A stretch of DNA of 64,000 bases. Source: Cristatella mucedo (Eukaryota; Bryozoa; Phylactolaemata; Cristatellidae). Made by a program: the position numbers and the translations under genes. Where the stretch lies: NCBI GenBank assembly GCA_009760855.2, contig WPIO01000001.1, positions 8,006,001 to 8,070,000 of the forward strand. Reading direction: 5' to 3'. Positions 63,601-63,817 of this stretch are shown here, one piece after another. Numbering within the stretch: position 1 is the stretch's first letter; every line of letters begins with the position of its first letter. The notes under the pieces were generated by a model. It had not been told where the DNA came from. It did not search any database and worked only from the letters and a program-made list of their open reading frames with translations.

Positions 63601-63817
63601 GTAGGTGATACACTCGTCGCTGTCATCGTGTAGGTGAAGCTGAGTCCGGCAGCAATTGTTGCAAGGCCAACTTCAGGATCTTGAACGCTGTACTGGTAAA
63701 GGCCACTAGGAGCTGCACCTGCCGTACATGTAATTTTAACAGAAGACGTCCTGTCATCTATTCGGTTGCAAGGTACTTGGCCGATTGAGACGAGGGCACC
63801 TGCCGAAATCCCTGTGC
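80..63817 (-). CDS. PKHD1L1: PKHD1L1-like (fibrocystin-L) gene, internal part, 27 exons joined
   Basis: This is the span of one multi-exon gene read on the minus strand; both ends are open. Joined exons give 1885 codons without a stop, and all 26 introns keep phase. Order of domains: three IPT/TIG units (residues about 1-247), G8 (248-424), PbH1 beta-helix region (425-922), linker (923-1100), second G8 (about 1110-1331), second PbH1 region (1332-1759), then a conserved segment ending with the motif DPDTETRRLSPVAV. Two G8 plus PbH1 cassettes after IPT repeats are the fibrocystin/fibrocystin-L architecture, and that last motif is nearest vertebrate PKHD1L1. The human protein is about 4200 residues with a signal peptide and one C-terminal membrane span, so this is a bit under half, from the middle and C-terminal half. 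Family knowledge places it as a large cell-surface protein (stereocilia coat in mammals, also immune cells). The ligand is unknown. The assignment is strong; the exact exon edges are inferred by eye. Confidence 0.93.
224..1806 (-). other. Intron 26 (exon 26 to 27)
   Basis: This 1583-bp intron, phase 1, contains no repeat I recognise and only short unsupported frames on both strands. Confidence 0.8.
1807..2039 (-). CDS. PKHD1L1: PKHD1L1 exon 26: post-helix conserved region
   Basis: This 233-nt exon goes from phase 2 to phase 1, with acceptor CATTTGTAG and donor GTAATA. It encodes SNCVDMDCDGKKKNLIQDLD, GSFLGKVGFVIPQSQFEW and GDYRIPSTLL. The C.DM.CD.K....DLDGSFLG and GDYRIP motifs are among the best identifiers of PKHD1L1 in the window. 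Confidence 0.95.
2182..2350 (-). CDS. PKHD1L1: PKHD1L1 exon 25: post-helix conserved region
   Basis: This 169-nt exon goes from phase 1 to phase 2, between AATTTTCAG and GTATTT. It encodes VTFANFGVYCNNQTRDVVIS, DDGQHPVQVSRSTLINVD and VIYFRPDV. The F.NFG..C and DDGQHPVQV elements match the family. The serine codon AG|C is completed across the 142-bp intron to exon 26. Confidence 0.92.
2918..3011. repeat. (AT)n microsatellite and AT-rich tract
   Basis: Uninterrupted TA dinucleotides at 2920-2939 run into a degenerate AT tract with short TTTTA repeats. It is simple sequence with no coding value. Confidence 0.9.
4083..4165 (+). mobile_element. LINE family A 3'-end fragment
   Basis: The fragment matches the last 80 bases of the L2/CR1-like copies at 12100 and 17140: TTTGCTGCAAATTTAAAGTG, CCTAGAAAGAG, a GCGCTTTATCAAGTG box and a TTATTATTATG tail. 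Only the 3' end is present, as expected for a severely 5'-truncated insertion. Confidence 0.75.
4805..5421 (+). mobile_element. LINE family B, 3' part with decayed reverse-transcriptase C-terminus
   Basis: This is a 5'-truncated copy. An open frame at 4810-5160 encodes FEHVSHLLKELGWLPVEQRI, then SYLAELLHQFQPVRALRS and RSFSSAGPRLWSSLP, the region C-terminal to the reverse transcriptase in Jockey/L2-type non-LTR retrotransposons. The 3' end reads TTTTTGGAGTTACTGACGGA followed by ACATT repeats. Near-identical copies lie at 33563 and 44475. Confidence 0.85.
5558..5777 (-). CDS. PKHD1L1: PKHD1L1 exon 24: end of beta-helix region 2
   Basis: This 220-nt exon runs from phase 0 to phase 1, between CATTTACAG and GTGAGT. 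It encodes VGHDDIFDCTDFLDSSLP, SWKSPSGGHVGMSFGSF, APVKPYNKIMTYNGLYGL and HTIKG. The SPSGG..G..F.SF...N.AP.KP...IM.YN motif is a conserved PKHD1L1 segment. Confidence 0.93.
6390..6685 (-). repeat. GC-rich candidate SINE
   Basis: A roughly 300-bp island much richer in GC than its surroundings. On the minus strand GCGGTTCAGTGGTTCGGACG resembles a tRNA A-box region, and a B-box-like ATTCAAACC lies about 110 bp further on, wider than usual. No second copy is in the window, so the call is tentative. Confidence 0.3.
6725..6860 (-). repeat. Decayed copy of SINE family 2 (possible)
   Basis: The spaced elements CAGCCGTTATCACGCTCACT, TGCAGTAGGCGA and CTGTCGAACTCAAATTCATG follow the order seen in the better copy at 19137-19325. 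Identity is low. Confidence 0.35.
7535..7615 (-). mobile_element. LINE family A 3'-end fragment
   Basis: AATAATAATAATGCACTTGA followed by TAAAGCACCGTCCGAGA and GGCACTTCACATTTGCTG is the reverse complement of the family A 3' end, as at 25409 and 45571. The copy is about 80 bp. Confidence 0.8.
8454..8686 (-). CDS. PKHD1L1: PKHD1L1 exon 23: beta-helix region 2
   Basis: This 233-nt exon goes from phase 1 to phase 0, between TCATTTTGCAG and GTAAGT. It encodes VDIMPESVGTDPCTWITGF, TIYKAWYYGIYSQ and VSNVTLVENTLGL, ending WYQDSLLV. The GFTI...W.YGIY and V.NVTLV.N.LG motifs match fibrocystin-L helix rungs. Confidence 0.92.
9258..9380 (+). repeat. tRNA-derived SINE family 1, diverged copy
   Basis: GTGGTTACGGTGCTCATCC is an A-box-like segment, GGCTCGAGCCCTGTGGCATA is the B-box region, and CAGAATAGAGATT begins a tail shared with the copies at 43159 and 21185. 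The order and spacing match those copies. Confidence 0.65.
10240..10792 (+). mobile_element. LINE family A, diverged 3' part
   Basis: Segments CCACTTCTCGCGGATCTGCA, AACTTCAAGGTTATGTCACT-like sequence and TTTAGTGGGTCTCTGTGATT line up with the copy at 16375. The end is a TTATTATTATATCGTTATTA tail. The reading frame is broken throughout. Confidence 0.75.
10925..12150 (+). mobile_element. LINE family A (L2/CR1-like), RT 3' half, decayed
   Basis: The first block encodes VSQGSVLGQDLF and FNLYADDIQLY, the reverse-transcriptase motif with the YADD catalytic pair. After a frameshift, TSRLDFCNSLLAG, ADRHWLPVKQQIDF and AFSSHAPKAWNSLP represent the C-terminal region. A 3' untranslated part of about 200 bp ends in TTATTATTATTATTATCATT. 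The copy is 5'-truncated and not functional. The many overlapping frames at 11368-12098 are fragments and shadows of it. Confidence 0.88.
12670..12805 (-). CDS. PKHD1L1: PKHD1L1 exon 22: beta-helix region 2
   Basis: This 136-nt exon goes from phase 0 to phase 1, between GTTCTCTTAG and GTATGC. It encodes VYKGTDVTLTDNAVAGSE, SGYRIKGIVCDG and WTGNVAHGVLI. Joined to exon 21 it continues GSIE-VYKGT as in fibrocystin-L. No long ORF flags it; it was found from the gap between exons 21 and 23 and both phases agree. Confidence 0.91.
16015..16102. repeat. (AT)n microsatellite
   Basis: TATATATAAATATAAATATA grades into a pure AT run of about 40 bp. The Tyr/Ile-rich frames across it are artefacts of the repeat. 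Confidence 0.95.
16375..17209 (+). mobile_element. LINE family A, 3' part with intact C-terminal frame
   Basis: The frame at 16484-16969 is open for 161 codons and encodes FVTSRLDFCNSLLTGLPA, CHITPLLADLHWLPVKQRID and AFSSYAPTAWNSLPTCI. It is the best-preserved C-terminal segment in the window. The 3' part carries AAAGAGATTAAGTTCTCTGA, GGGCGCTTTATCAAGTGC and TTATTATTATTATTATTATG. It is truncated before the YADD motif. Confidence 0.9.
17834..18192 (-). CDS. PKHD1L1: PKHD1L1 exon 21: beta-helix region 2
   Basis: This 359-nt exon runs from phase 1 to phase 0, between TAATTTTAG and donor GTAACG. It encodes YARVEYVEFFNSGQDGFVDD, YDPRFSMTW, CKRNSFHDGFNTAIGVHG and the helix strands VEENVIFGTVGAGIIVSG and ITLKRNLVM. 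The VE..NSGQ.GF.D.DPR motif is diagnostic for the family. A plus-strand frame overlapping it is a shadow. Confidence 0.94.
18578..18616. repeat. Short AAACCCC-type array
   Basis: CAAACCCCAAACCCCAAATC and ACAAACCCCAAAACCCAAAG form about five imperfect heptamers. It may be replication slippage; it resembles a G-rich telomere-type motif on the other strand. Confidence 0.6.
19137..19325 (-). repeat. tRNA-derived SINE family 2 with (TTTA)n tail
   Basis: On the minus strand GGCTCACTAGGTAAGGCGG fits an A box and GAGCTCGAATCCTGCTG fits a B box. The body GGCGATCCTGTATCGCCACT and GGTGATAGCCGGAAAGGCTC follows, and the element ends in ATTTATTTATTTATTTA. A 26-bp perfect palindrome lies between the boxes. 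Related copies occur near 28095, 54265 and probably 6725. Confidence 0.7.
19253..19278. repeat. 26-bp perfect palindrome in SINE
   Basis: The 13-base arm TCACGACCTCGGG is followed directly by its exact reverse complement, with no spacer. It would form a cruciform or RNA hairpin. The arms are very GC-rich for this window. Confidence 0.9.
19377..19869 (+). pseudogene. Unclassified frameshifted coding remnant
   Basis: Two overlapping plus-strand frames, 19377-19649 and 19564-19869, read like protein: LLSHCTECVYNVERISDRAS, KQLVRGTKGW, then IVKNLNDYMLMQSGVQLHD and KKIDKFHAMQSAIREAAVV. They need one frameshift to join. I do not recognise a family. A domesticated or transposon-derived protein fragment is possible. 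Confidence 0.3.
20205..21180 (-). mobile_element. LINE family B, old copy
   Basis: The 3' end (ATCTCCATCTGTAACTCCAC, ACTATGTGGGTGCTAC) matches the reverse complement of the copies at 4805 and 31208. Further in, GAGTTCCACAGCTTTCAATC, GCAGAAATATTAATCGCAAG and AGGGAGTTACAATAATTTAG keep the family order. A frame at 20583-20783 keeps RRWLTVDQWIQSKLFRLTHQ. It is heavily decayed. Confidence 0.75.
21185..21345 (+). repeat. tRNA-derived SINE family 1, copy 2
   Basis: TGTCTAGGGGTTAAGGTGCT is the A-box region, GCTCGTGGGATCGACTCCAG the B-box region, and GAATAGAGATTAAGTTCTCC the LINE-like tail. Compared with the copy at 43159 it has a longer spacer between boxes. Confidence 0.75.
22205..22730 (+). pseudogene. 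Fossil pogo/Tigger-type DDE transposase
   Basis: Read across several frameshifts, pieces follow the pogo/Tigger (DDE_1) order: ELLLIGNADKPKAFKGK, then RDKAKAITMEILFREW, ILLDNASAHSV with the catalytic aspartate context, VVILHLHLTSK, and DAGINVSFKQPYHRF. In the family these are the KP.CFKG, W...I..EWL, LLLDNAPAH and QP.DQGII..FK..YR motifs. The frame is broken at least four times, so it is inactive. Upstream, NTIHFNVTISSNAM fits the preceding strand. Confidence 0.8.
22790..23645 (-). mobile_element. L2/CR1-like LINE, reverse-transcriptase fragment
   Basis: The minus frame at 23056-23286 keeps LGKVSRLVFHLLEVCRTIEH, QVFLEHLLSRLGISG and RYYLSGRL, matching the RT palm segment that in the 46 kb copy reads LLDLSAAFDTIDHKVLLE. 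The aspartate-containing core is degraded (LLEVCRTIEH). It is more diverged than the other family A copies and lacks the 3' end. Confidence 0.75.
24988..25040. repeat. (GA)n microsatellite
   Basis: An almost pure GA run of about 52 bp. Confidence 0.95.
25215..25382 (-). CDS. PKHD1L1: PKHD1L1 exon 20: start of beta-helix region 2
   Basis: This exon has 56 codons, phase 1-1, after GCTTATTTTCAG and before GTGAAC. It encodes AVHTVGDYTYSLSAEVGLLT, RNLRVVG and FGARILVG. The SAEVGLLTRN motif mirrors exon 9 and opens the second beta-helix region. A LINE of family A ends about 26 bp upstream of this acceptor. Confidence 0.94.
25407..26492 (-). mobile_element. LINE family A, 3' half, next to exon 20 acceptor
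   Basis: AATAATAATAATAATGCACT opens the 3' end. Minus frames at 25741-26124 keep FVTSRLDFCNSLLTGLPA, CRERRSCHVTPLLAGMHWL and AFSSYTPKA. The element runs through the region upstream of these to about 26492, before the YADD motif. Same strand as the host gene; its tail lies about 26 bp from an exon acceptor. Confidence 0.88.
27369..27402. repeat. Duplicated 15-bp palindromic motif
   Basis: CACCCAAGGGTGCTT occurs twice, 19 bp apart start to start. Each copy sits within AGCACCC-AA-GGGTGCT-like hairpin arms, just after a long T run. Confidence 0.75.
27785..28020 (-). mobile_element. LINE family B 3'-end fragment
   Basis: TATCTCCATCTGTAAGTCCA, ACTATGTGGGTGTTAGGCAG, GAGAGTTGTGTATAGCCCAT and CATCTCACAAAACAAAGAGA match the reverse complement of the family B 3' region. 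About 235 bp remain. Confidence 0.8.
28095..28240 (-). repeat. SINE family 2, copy 2
   Basis: AACGGCTGTCACCACCACTA, GCAGTTGGCTAGAAAGGATC, GCCCACTTCAGGATTCAAAG and CGAGCACCTTTACGGCTAAT keep the order of the 19137-19325 copy. The palindrome seen there is absent here. Confidence 0.6.
28622..28873 (-). CDS. PKHD1L1: PKHD1L1 exon 19: end of G8 domain 2
   Basis: This exon has 84 codons, phase 1-1, between TTTCTATCAG and the strong donor GTATGT. It encodes VFGGLDLHGISRTTVWTRLS, VTDWVMGDQIVISTSVF and LKNPLQYRHLG. The frame stays open about 57 nt beyond the donor, but the next exon supplies the expected continuation only if splicing occurs at GTATGT. Confidence 0.92.
28996..29265 (-). CDS. PKHD1L1: PKHD1L1 exon 18: G8 domain 2, main part
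   Basis: This exon has 90 codons, phase 1-1, between TTTTTTGCAG and GTAAGT. It encodes DWIVLNIANPPPLGRLFIYG, TLELESK, ATHIVIQGGHLIAGC and KGQVTITLIGDHTT, ending GAKAIG. Joined to exon 17 it reads VTIASG-DWIVLN, completing the G8 pattern across a roughly 6 kb intron. The plus-strand frame here is a shadow. Confidence 0.94.
30122..30168. repeat. (AT)n microsatellite
   Basis: A pure AT run of about 46 bp. Confidence 0.95.
30668..31075 (-). other. Unassigned 135-codon open frame inside intron 17
   Basis: A continuous minus-strand frame with no good ATG at its start. It reads RLRDAYLVASWCALNRIF, RRHEPYLKRIYLSSLGETV and CKFLFKDNFKLWRAM, with mixed composition like real protein. It does not resemble LINE A or B or the PKHD1L1 domains. 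It may be a retrocopy fragment or a coding remnant of an unlisted element; chance is not excluded. Confidence 0.3.
31208..33560 (-). mobile_element. LINE family B, RT-containing copy (3' portion)
   Basis: The longest family B copy. From the 3' end at 31208: C-terminal frame 31300-31719 (MPIEQRIQSKVLTLTHKARH), RT frame 31894-32418 with QGPVLGRLLASIYTQPL and YHFYAADTQLYSSF (the catalytic D pair reads AADT, damaged), the RT N-terminal part and the linker 32899-33491 with FKGFLRVYTRKLKK. It is frameshifted and inactive. Its upstream endonuclease part continues at 34322 beyond an inserted copy. Confidence 0.85.
33563..34316 (+). mobile_element. LINE family B, young copy inserted in the opposite strand
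   Basis: An open frame of 190 codons (33686-34258) encodes VFKSQRFEHVSPLLKELGWL, HGLAPSYLAGLLHQFQP and SYAGPRLWNSLPQFLRND. The 3' end GACTTTGTGGAGTTACACAC is followed by ATTACATTACATTAC. It closely resembles the 4805 and 44475 copies and is 5'-truncated. Confidence 0.85.
34319..34600 (-). mobile_element. LINE family B endonuclease fragment (upstream part of the 31208 copy)
   Basis: The frame at 34322-34546 reads RPLLIVGDFNIHIKNSSNN, then LVQHVNHTTHVGGHILDLVI, the APE-type endonuclease motifs GDFN and THxxGHxLDLVI. Orientation and position fit the interrupted element to its left. Confidence 0.85.
35243..35560 (-). CDS. PKHD1L1: PKHD1L1 exon 17: linker and start of G8 domain 2
   Basis: This 318-nt exon is phase 1-1, after acceptor GGAGCTCAG and before donor GTACGT. 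It encodes MVTGARYLLARENLSGNY, a basic, alanine-rich linker, FIQCAYPDCLPPANAPPQ and then YWSQTTTWQNGLPVEGDNV. The final W...TW.NGLP..GDNVTI pattern opens the second G8 domain. The acceptor has a weak pyrimidine tract, so this edge is the least certain in the gene. The next intron is about 6 kb. Confidence 0.83.
35621..35786 (-). CDS. PKHD1L1: PKHD1L1 exon 16: linker
   Basis: This 166-nt exon goes from phase 0 to phase 1, with acceptor GCTATTTTAG. It encodes ANDYVVICHKLMQRIDRV, then YADASACPLTYQNNYNNDYC and NNTVYYM. The DYVVI.H and TVYYM elements align with the fibrocystin-L linker. The donor GTAAGA opens an intron of only 60 bp. Reading on past the donor meets an in-frame TGA. Confidence 0.82.
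35874..36095 (-). CDS. PKHD1L1: PKHD1L1 exon 15: linker after beta-helix region 1
   Basis: This exon has 74 codons, phase 0-0, between TTTCTTTCTAG and the GTAAGA donor. It encodes IRPTSIFGKNALLINDCG, THKKGWFLMLPGGDGG and FITNVSYTSGIFYIGG. The segment corresponds to the region between the first helix and second G8 in fibrocystin-L. Its upstream intron is 207 bp and its downstream intron only 87 bp. Confidence 0.88.
36303..36532 (-). CDS. PKHD1L1: PKHD1L1 exon 14: end of beta-helix region 1
   Basis: This 230-nt exon goes from phase 1 to phase 0, with acceptor TTTTCCACAG and donor GTAAGC. It encodes AAFRWEHEGSFEDLDGSLSG, SKIVPYNPAL and GSFHRMAFNN. The FRWEHE...D.DGSL motif is diagnostic of PKHD1/PKHD1L1. 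The frame stays open past the donor for a further 63 nt before a stop. Confidence 0.94.
36533..39433 (-). other. Intron 13 (exon 13 to 14)
   Basis: This phase-1 intron of about 2.9 kb contains a decayed LINE-A copy (37235-38210). The 36533-37234 and 38210-39433 parts hold only short unsupported frames. Confidence 0.8.
37235..38210 (-). mobile_element. LINE family A, old 3' half
   Basis: AATAACAATAATAATACATT, GAGCCCTCAAAGAACTAAAT and ACTTACGGGTGACAGGCACA mark the 3' end. The frame at 37708-38058 retains LDSCNLLLAGVLACAIRFLQ and FDLHWLSLKQRIDFKVL. Substitutions are many compared with the 25407 and 16375 copies. Confidence 0.8.
39434..39990 (-). CDS. PKHD1L1: PKHD1L1 exon 13: beta-helix region 1, largest exon
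   Basis: This 557-nt exon enters in phase 2 after ACGTTTAG and ends in phase 1 before GTAAGC. It encodes YRMLDRPNGPSFDVNICPKK, then SFGWFGLWTFDEYFPSGTG, AWHCHKGAEFVDAG and HAGIEGKRNF, ending CTHFCGGYTYKFSG. The cysteine pairs and W.G.W....Y.P segment match fibrocystin-L. It is about 186 codons, unusually long beside its neighbours, and suggests exon fusion relative to the others. The plus-strand frame at 39622-39912 is a shadow. Confidence 0.95.
39991..40722 (-). other. Intron 12 (exon 12 to 13)
   Basis: This phase-2 intron of 732 bp has no repeat I recognise. Confidence 0.8.
40723..40873 (-). CDS. PKHD1L1: PKHD1L1 exon 12: beta-helix region 1
   Basis: This 151-nt exon enters in phase 1 after CATCTGCAG and ends in phase 2 before GTAAGT. 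It encodes NILQYNLAVHVIPSSSLL, NDDITPAAFWATFPNN and AAGGSHFGFW. The D.TPA.FW and HNAAGG.HFGFW.R pattern is typical of the family. The tryptophan codon is split TG|G across the next intron. Confidence 0.94.
41048..41251 (-). CDS. PKHD1L1: PKHD1L1 exon 11: beta-helix region 1 (PbH1 repeats)
   Basis: This exon has 68 codons, phase 1-1, between AATACAG and a GTGGGT donor. It encodes QQFRIGRYPIHLHMNGDM, SYVRGCSIHHTFNRAMNIH and GGAIFLEDSIEHG. The GRYPIH.H..GD and S.VRGCSIH motifs are family hallmarks, shared also with CEMIP/TMEM2 helices. Within the window this is one of the most conserved stretches. Confidence 0.95.
41337..41486 (-). CDS. PKHD1L1: PKHD1L1 exon 10: beta-helix region 1
   Basis: This exon has 50 codons, phase 1-1, ending at GTAAGT. 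It encodes EFAVQTCFQGRFGQDLGSDG and then MSYVEITHAG. The QTCFQGRFG..LGSD.FG segment and YVE..HAG are strongly conserved in PKHD1L1. It opens the compact cluster of exons 10-13. Confidence 0.93.
41555..41850 (-). mobile_element. LINE family A, decayed 3' fragment interrupted by TA repeat
   Basis: ATAATTATAATAGCAATACA, GTCAGTATGCAAATATGGTT and CATGACAAATCACATTGACA match the family A 3' region. The TA run at 41621-41658 has expanded inside it. Confidence 0.6.
41621..41658. repeat. (TA)n microsatellite
   Basis: About 38 bp of TA repeat with one TG interruption. Confidence 0.9.
42266..42328. repeat. (TG)n-rich tract
   Basis: TGTG repeats interrupted by TATA and GAGTA units. Confidence 0.85.
43159..43300 (+). 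repeat. tRNA-derived SINE family 1, best copy
   Basis: The head GGTTTGGTCTAGCGGTTAAG with GTGCTCGCC is an A-box region and GTTGTGGGCTCGAGCCCCGA a B-box region, with tRNA-like spacing. The tail GAATAGAGATTAAGTTCTCT plus AGGGGCGCTATACAAATG is nearly the LINE family A 3' end. Such shared tails let a SINE use a LINE's reverse transcriptase. Confidence 0.85.
44475..45236 (+). mobile_element. LINE family B, 3' part
   Basis: Starts with GGGCTAATTTTATCATGCCT and GATGCTCGAAATTAAGCGTC, the complement of the region upstream of the C-terminal frame. The frame 44800-44991 encodes LLLKELGWIPVEQRIQNKVL. An internal deletion of about 100 bp near 44958 joins RTLGSC to a segment further on. It ends in ACATTATTACATTATT. 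Confidence 0.85.
45570..48420 (-). mobile_element. LINE family A, longest copy with endonuclease and RT
   Basis: From 5' to 3' on the minus strand: a start near 48400; APE endonuclease with LNVCLWNHRSMCNKFLVISD, a 269-codon frame 47024-47833 carrying LVMGDFNVHFDNLS and THIKGHTLDQI; RT with LSDYRPFSLLPFLSKTLERV and LLVLLDLSAAFDTIDHKVLL (46239-46679), and FYADDTQL near 46115; then a 3' end with (AAT)n at 45570. Several frameshifts break it. About 450 bp found near the 3' end of other copies are missing at about 45622. No ORF1 is recognisable. Confidence 0.9.
49085..49440 (+). pseudogene. Short protein-like remnant (uncertain)
   Basis: A plus-strand frame before a stop near 49257 reads NLFPKLFEAQVKDGVFVG, then FARSPLAKRKQIAAAFVQH. 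The first part recalls an EAK.KEGIFVGPQIR motif I associate with uncharacterised invertebrate repeat proteins. The match is from memory and short, so the call is weak. Confidence 0.2.
49966..50167 (-). CDS. PKHD1L1: PKHD1L1 exon 9: first beta-helix region, N-terminal part
   Basis: This 202-nt exon runs from phase 0 to phase 1, between TATTGAAG and the GTATGA donor. It encodes VSADGKTITLEGSLAYDHLG, then LEMRAEVGLLTHNVVVRG. The motif RAEVGLLT.N..V.G is the conserved family signature that opens the PbH1 right-handed beta-helix region. The downstream intron is the longest in the window at about 8.5 kb. Confidence 0.92.
50168..50918 (-). other. Intron 8 (exon 8 to 9)
   Basis: This phase-0 intron of 751 bp shows nothing recognisable. 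Confidence 0.8.
50919..51085 (-). CDS. PKHD1L1: PKHD1L1 exon 8: end of G8 domain 1
   Basis: This 167-nt exon enters in phase 1 and leaves in phase 0 before GTAAGT. It encodes QPRISWTVLEQTALAGSS, AVDWNVGDHIVIATTGD and EEQVIES. The PR.SWT.L and DW..GD.IVI motifs are characteristic of this family just after G8. The start uses the pyrimidine-rich acceptor TCGACCCATAG, so that exon 7 LDLHG runs directly into QPRISWT. An AG at 51122, 36 nt upstream, is less likely. Confidence 0.9.
53643..53684. repeat. (GT)n microsatellite
   Basis: About 40 bp of GT repeat with one AT interruption. Confidence 0.9.
54265..54410 (-). repeat. SINE family 2, decayed copy
   Basis: GCAGCAGTAGAGCGTCAATA, CCAATGCAGTTGGCAATGAA, CATCCTGCAGGATGCCCACG and GCAAGCACCTTATCTCATGG follow the family order. 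It abuts exon 7 within about 170 bp. Confidence 0.5.
54574..54703 (-). CDS. PKHD1L1: PKHD1L1 exon 7: G8 domain 1, C-terminal part
   Basis: This 130-nt exon enters in phase 0 after CTTTTCTCAG and ends in phase 1 before GTAAGC. It encodes VGTEGKPFQHKGIITLYG, LELPVYGAKSLGV and GTLDLHG, the last strands of a G8 domain. No long minus-strand ORF marks it; it was found from the missing G8 segment between exons 6 and 8, and both phases then agree. A longer plus-strand frame over it (54382-54663) is a shadow. Confidence 0.92.
55970..57220 (-). mobile_element. GC-rich candidate retroelement remnant
   Basis: Base composition jumps well above the flanks over about 1.25 kb. The minus frame 55995-56603 is open for 202 codons, with SKRGAEQTIKSELRSALKYL and AETMGQELSGIGQDIVAHYG, a gag-like helical look. 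Upstream on the minus strand is a non-coding GC-rich stretch with an AATAAA and a TGTGTAACG start near 57219. I recognise no protease or RT. An LTR element fragment is the leading guess, not shown. Confidence 0.35.
57540..58440 (+). mobile_element. LINE family A, old copy
   Basis: GAGGTACCTCAGGGCTCAGG and CCTAGGCTTTTACTTCTAAG-CAGATGACACT preserve the RT VPQGSGLGPVLYTVY and ADDT blocks with stops. The C-terminal part keeps LASAYLSELLPYEAKHCTS and AFSFSALQVWHSLP. The 3' end is AATATTATTATTAG. Strongly decayed. Confidence 0.8.
58594..58670 (-). CDS. PKHD1L1: PKHD1L1 exon 6: G8 domain 1, central strands
   Basis: This is a short exon of 77 nt, phase 1 to phase 0, between TTTTACCAG and the GTATGC donor. 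It encodes QLIFDETDVELKAENILI and then TDGGLLE. Joined to exon 5 this gives LLIQG-QLIFDE, the usual G8 continuation. It is the smallest exon found and would be missed by simple ORF length filters. Confidence 0.92.
58671..60056 (-). other. Intron 5 (exon 5 to 6)
   Basis: This phase-1 intron of about 1.4 kb has no repeat I recognise. Confidence 0.8.
60057..60213 (-). CDS. PKHD1L1: PKHD1L1 exon 5: start of G8 domain 1
   Basis: This 157-nt exon enters in phase 0 after TGTTTACAG and ends in phase 1 before GTAATG. It encodes ADFWYVDRWSSIYTWGG, then LPADGDFVVIQRGQTILLD and TAILKMLLIQG. The W...TWGG, GD.VVI..GQTILLD and LLIQG pattern is the N-terminal half of a G8 domain (eight conserved glycines, all-beta fold). 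The plus-strand frame across it is an antisense shadow. Confidence 0.93.
60214..61242 (-). other. Intron 4 (GC-AG), exon 4 to 5
   Basis: This phase-0 intron of 1029 bp is dominated by simple repeats. It begins with GCAAGT on the minus strand and ends with TGTTTACAG. Confidence 0.75.
60600..61075. repeat. Compound (AGAC)n/(GATA)n/(GA)n simple-repeat region
   Basis: GATA repeats at 60642-60660, GA, then long AGAC/ACAG repeats to about 60812, and a second GA run at 61013-61042. Purine-rich on the plus strand. The Ser/Leu/Cys-rich minus-strand frames across it are artefacts. Confidence 0.95.
61243..61402 (-). CDS. PKHD1L1: PKHD1L1 exon 4: last IPT/TIG domain; GC donor site
   Basis: This 160-nt exon enters in phase 2 after acceptor ATTTTAG and ends in phase 0. 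It encodes STESTVIVTVGGVLCSL and APPADNVIYCQTG, the second half of an IPT fold with its cysteine pair. No GT donor fits the frame and the next exon. The sequence CAG|GCAAGT matches the consensus of the minor GC-AG intron class, so a GC donor is proposed. Confidence 0.84.
61403..62249 (-). other. Intron 3 (exon 3 to 4)
   Basis: This phase-2 intron of 847 bp has a CA/TG-rich stretch at 61555-61800 and no recognised element. Confidence 0.8.
62250..62457 (-). CDS. PKHD1L1: PKHD1L1 exon 3: IPT/TIG end and start of the last IPT
   Basis: This 208-nt exon enters in phase 1 and leaves in phase 2, with donor GTAAAT. It covers the C-terminal strands of one IPT unit (YGLTVDLPVQYTY) and the start of the next, seen as FPKRGGTAGGTLLTISGSGF. 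The downstream phase-2 join creates a serine codon split AG|T with exon 4. Confidence 0.9.
62458..63172 (-). other. Intron 2 (exon 2 to 3)
   Basis: This phase-1 intron of 715 bp is unremarkable apart from weak frames on both strands. Confidence 0.8.
63173..63322 (-). CDS. PKHD1L1: PKHD1L1 exon 2: IPT/TIG domain core
   Basis: This exon has 50 codons in phase 1-1, between acceptor TTCAATAG and donor GTAAGC. It encodes SYAGGQEISIIGSGFNSGTT and then VTICSNPC, the glycine-rich opening strands and cysteine pair typical of IPT/TIG domains. Joined to exon 1 it reads SPTQG-SYAGGQ, restoring the canonical start of the repeat. The intron before it is 273 bp. Confidence 0.9.
63596..63817 (-). CDS. PKHD1L1: PKHD1L1 exon 1 of window: end of one IPT/TIG unit and start of the next
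   Basis: This exon has 74 codons, phase 1 at both ends. It follows the acceptor ...GATTGCAG and ends at a GTAAAA donor after CAGG. It begins with GTGISAGALVSIG, the middle of an IPT/TIG fold, and ends with TSVSPTQG, the usual opening of the next IPT repeat. Symmetric phase-1 exons suit tandem extracellular modules. The previous exon is not in the window. Confidence 0.88.
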
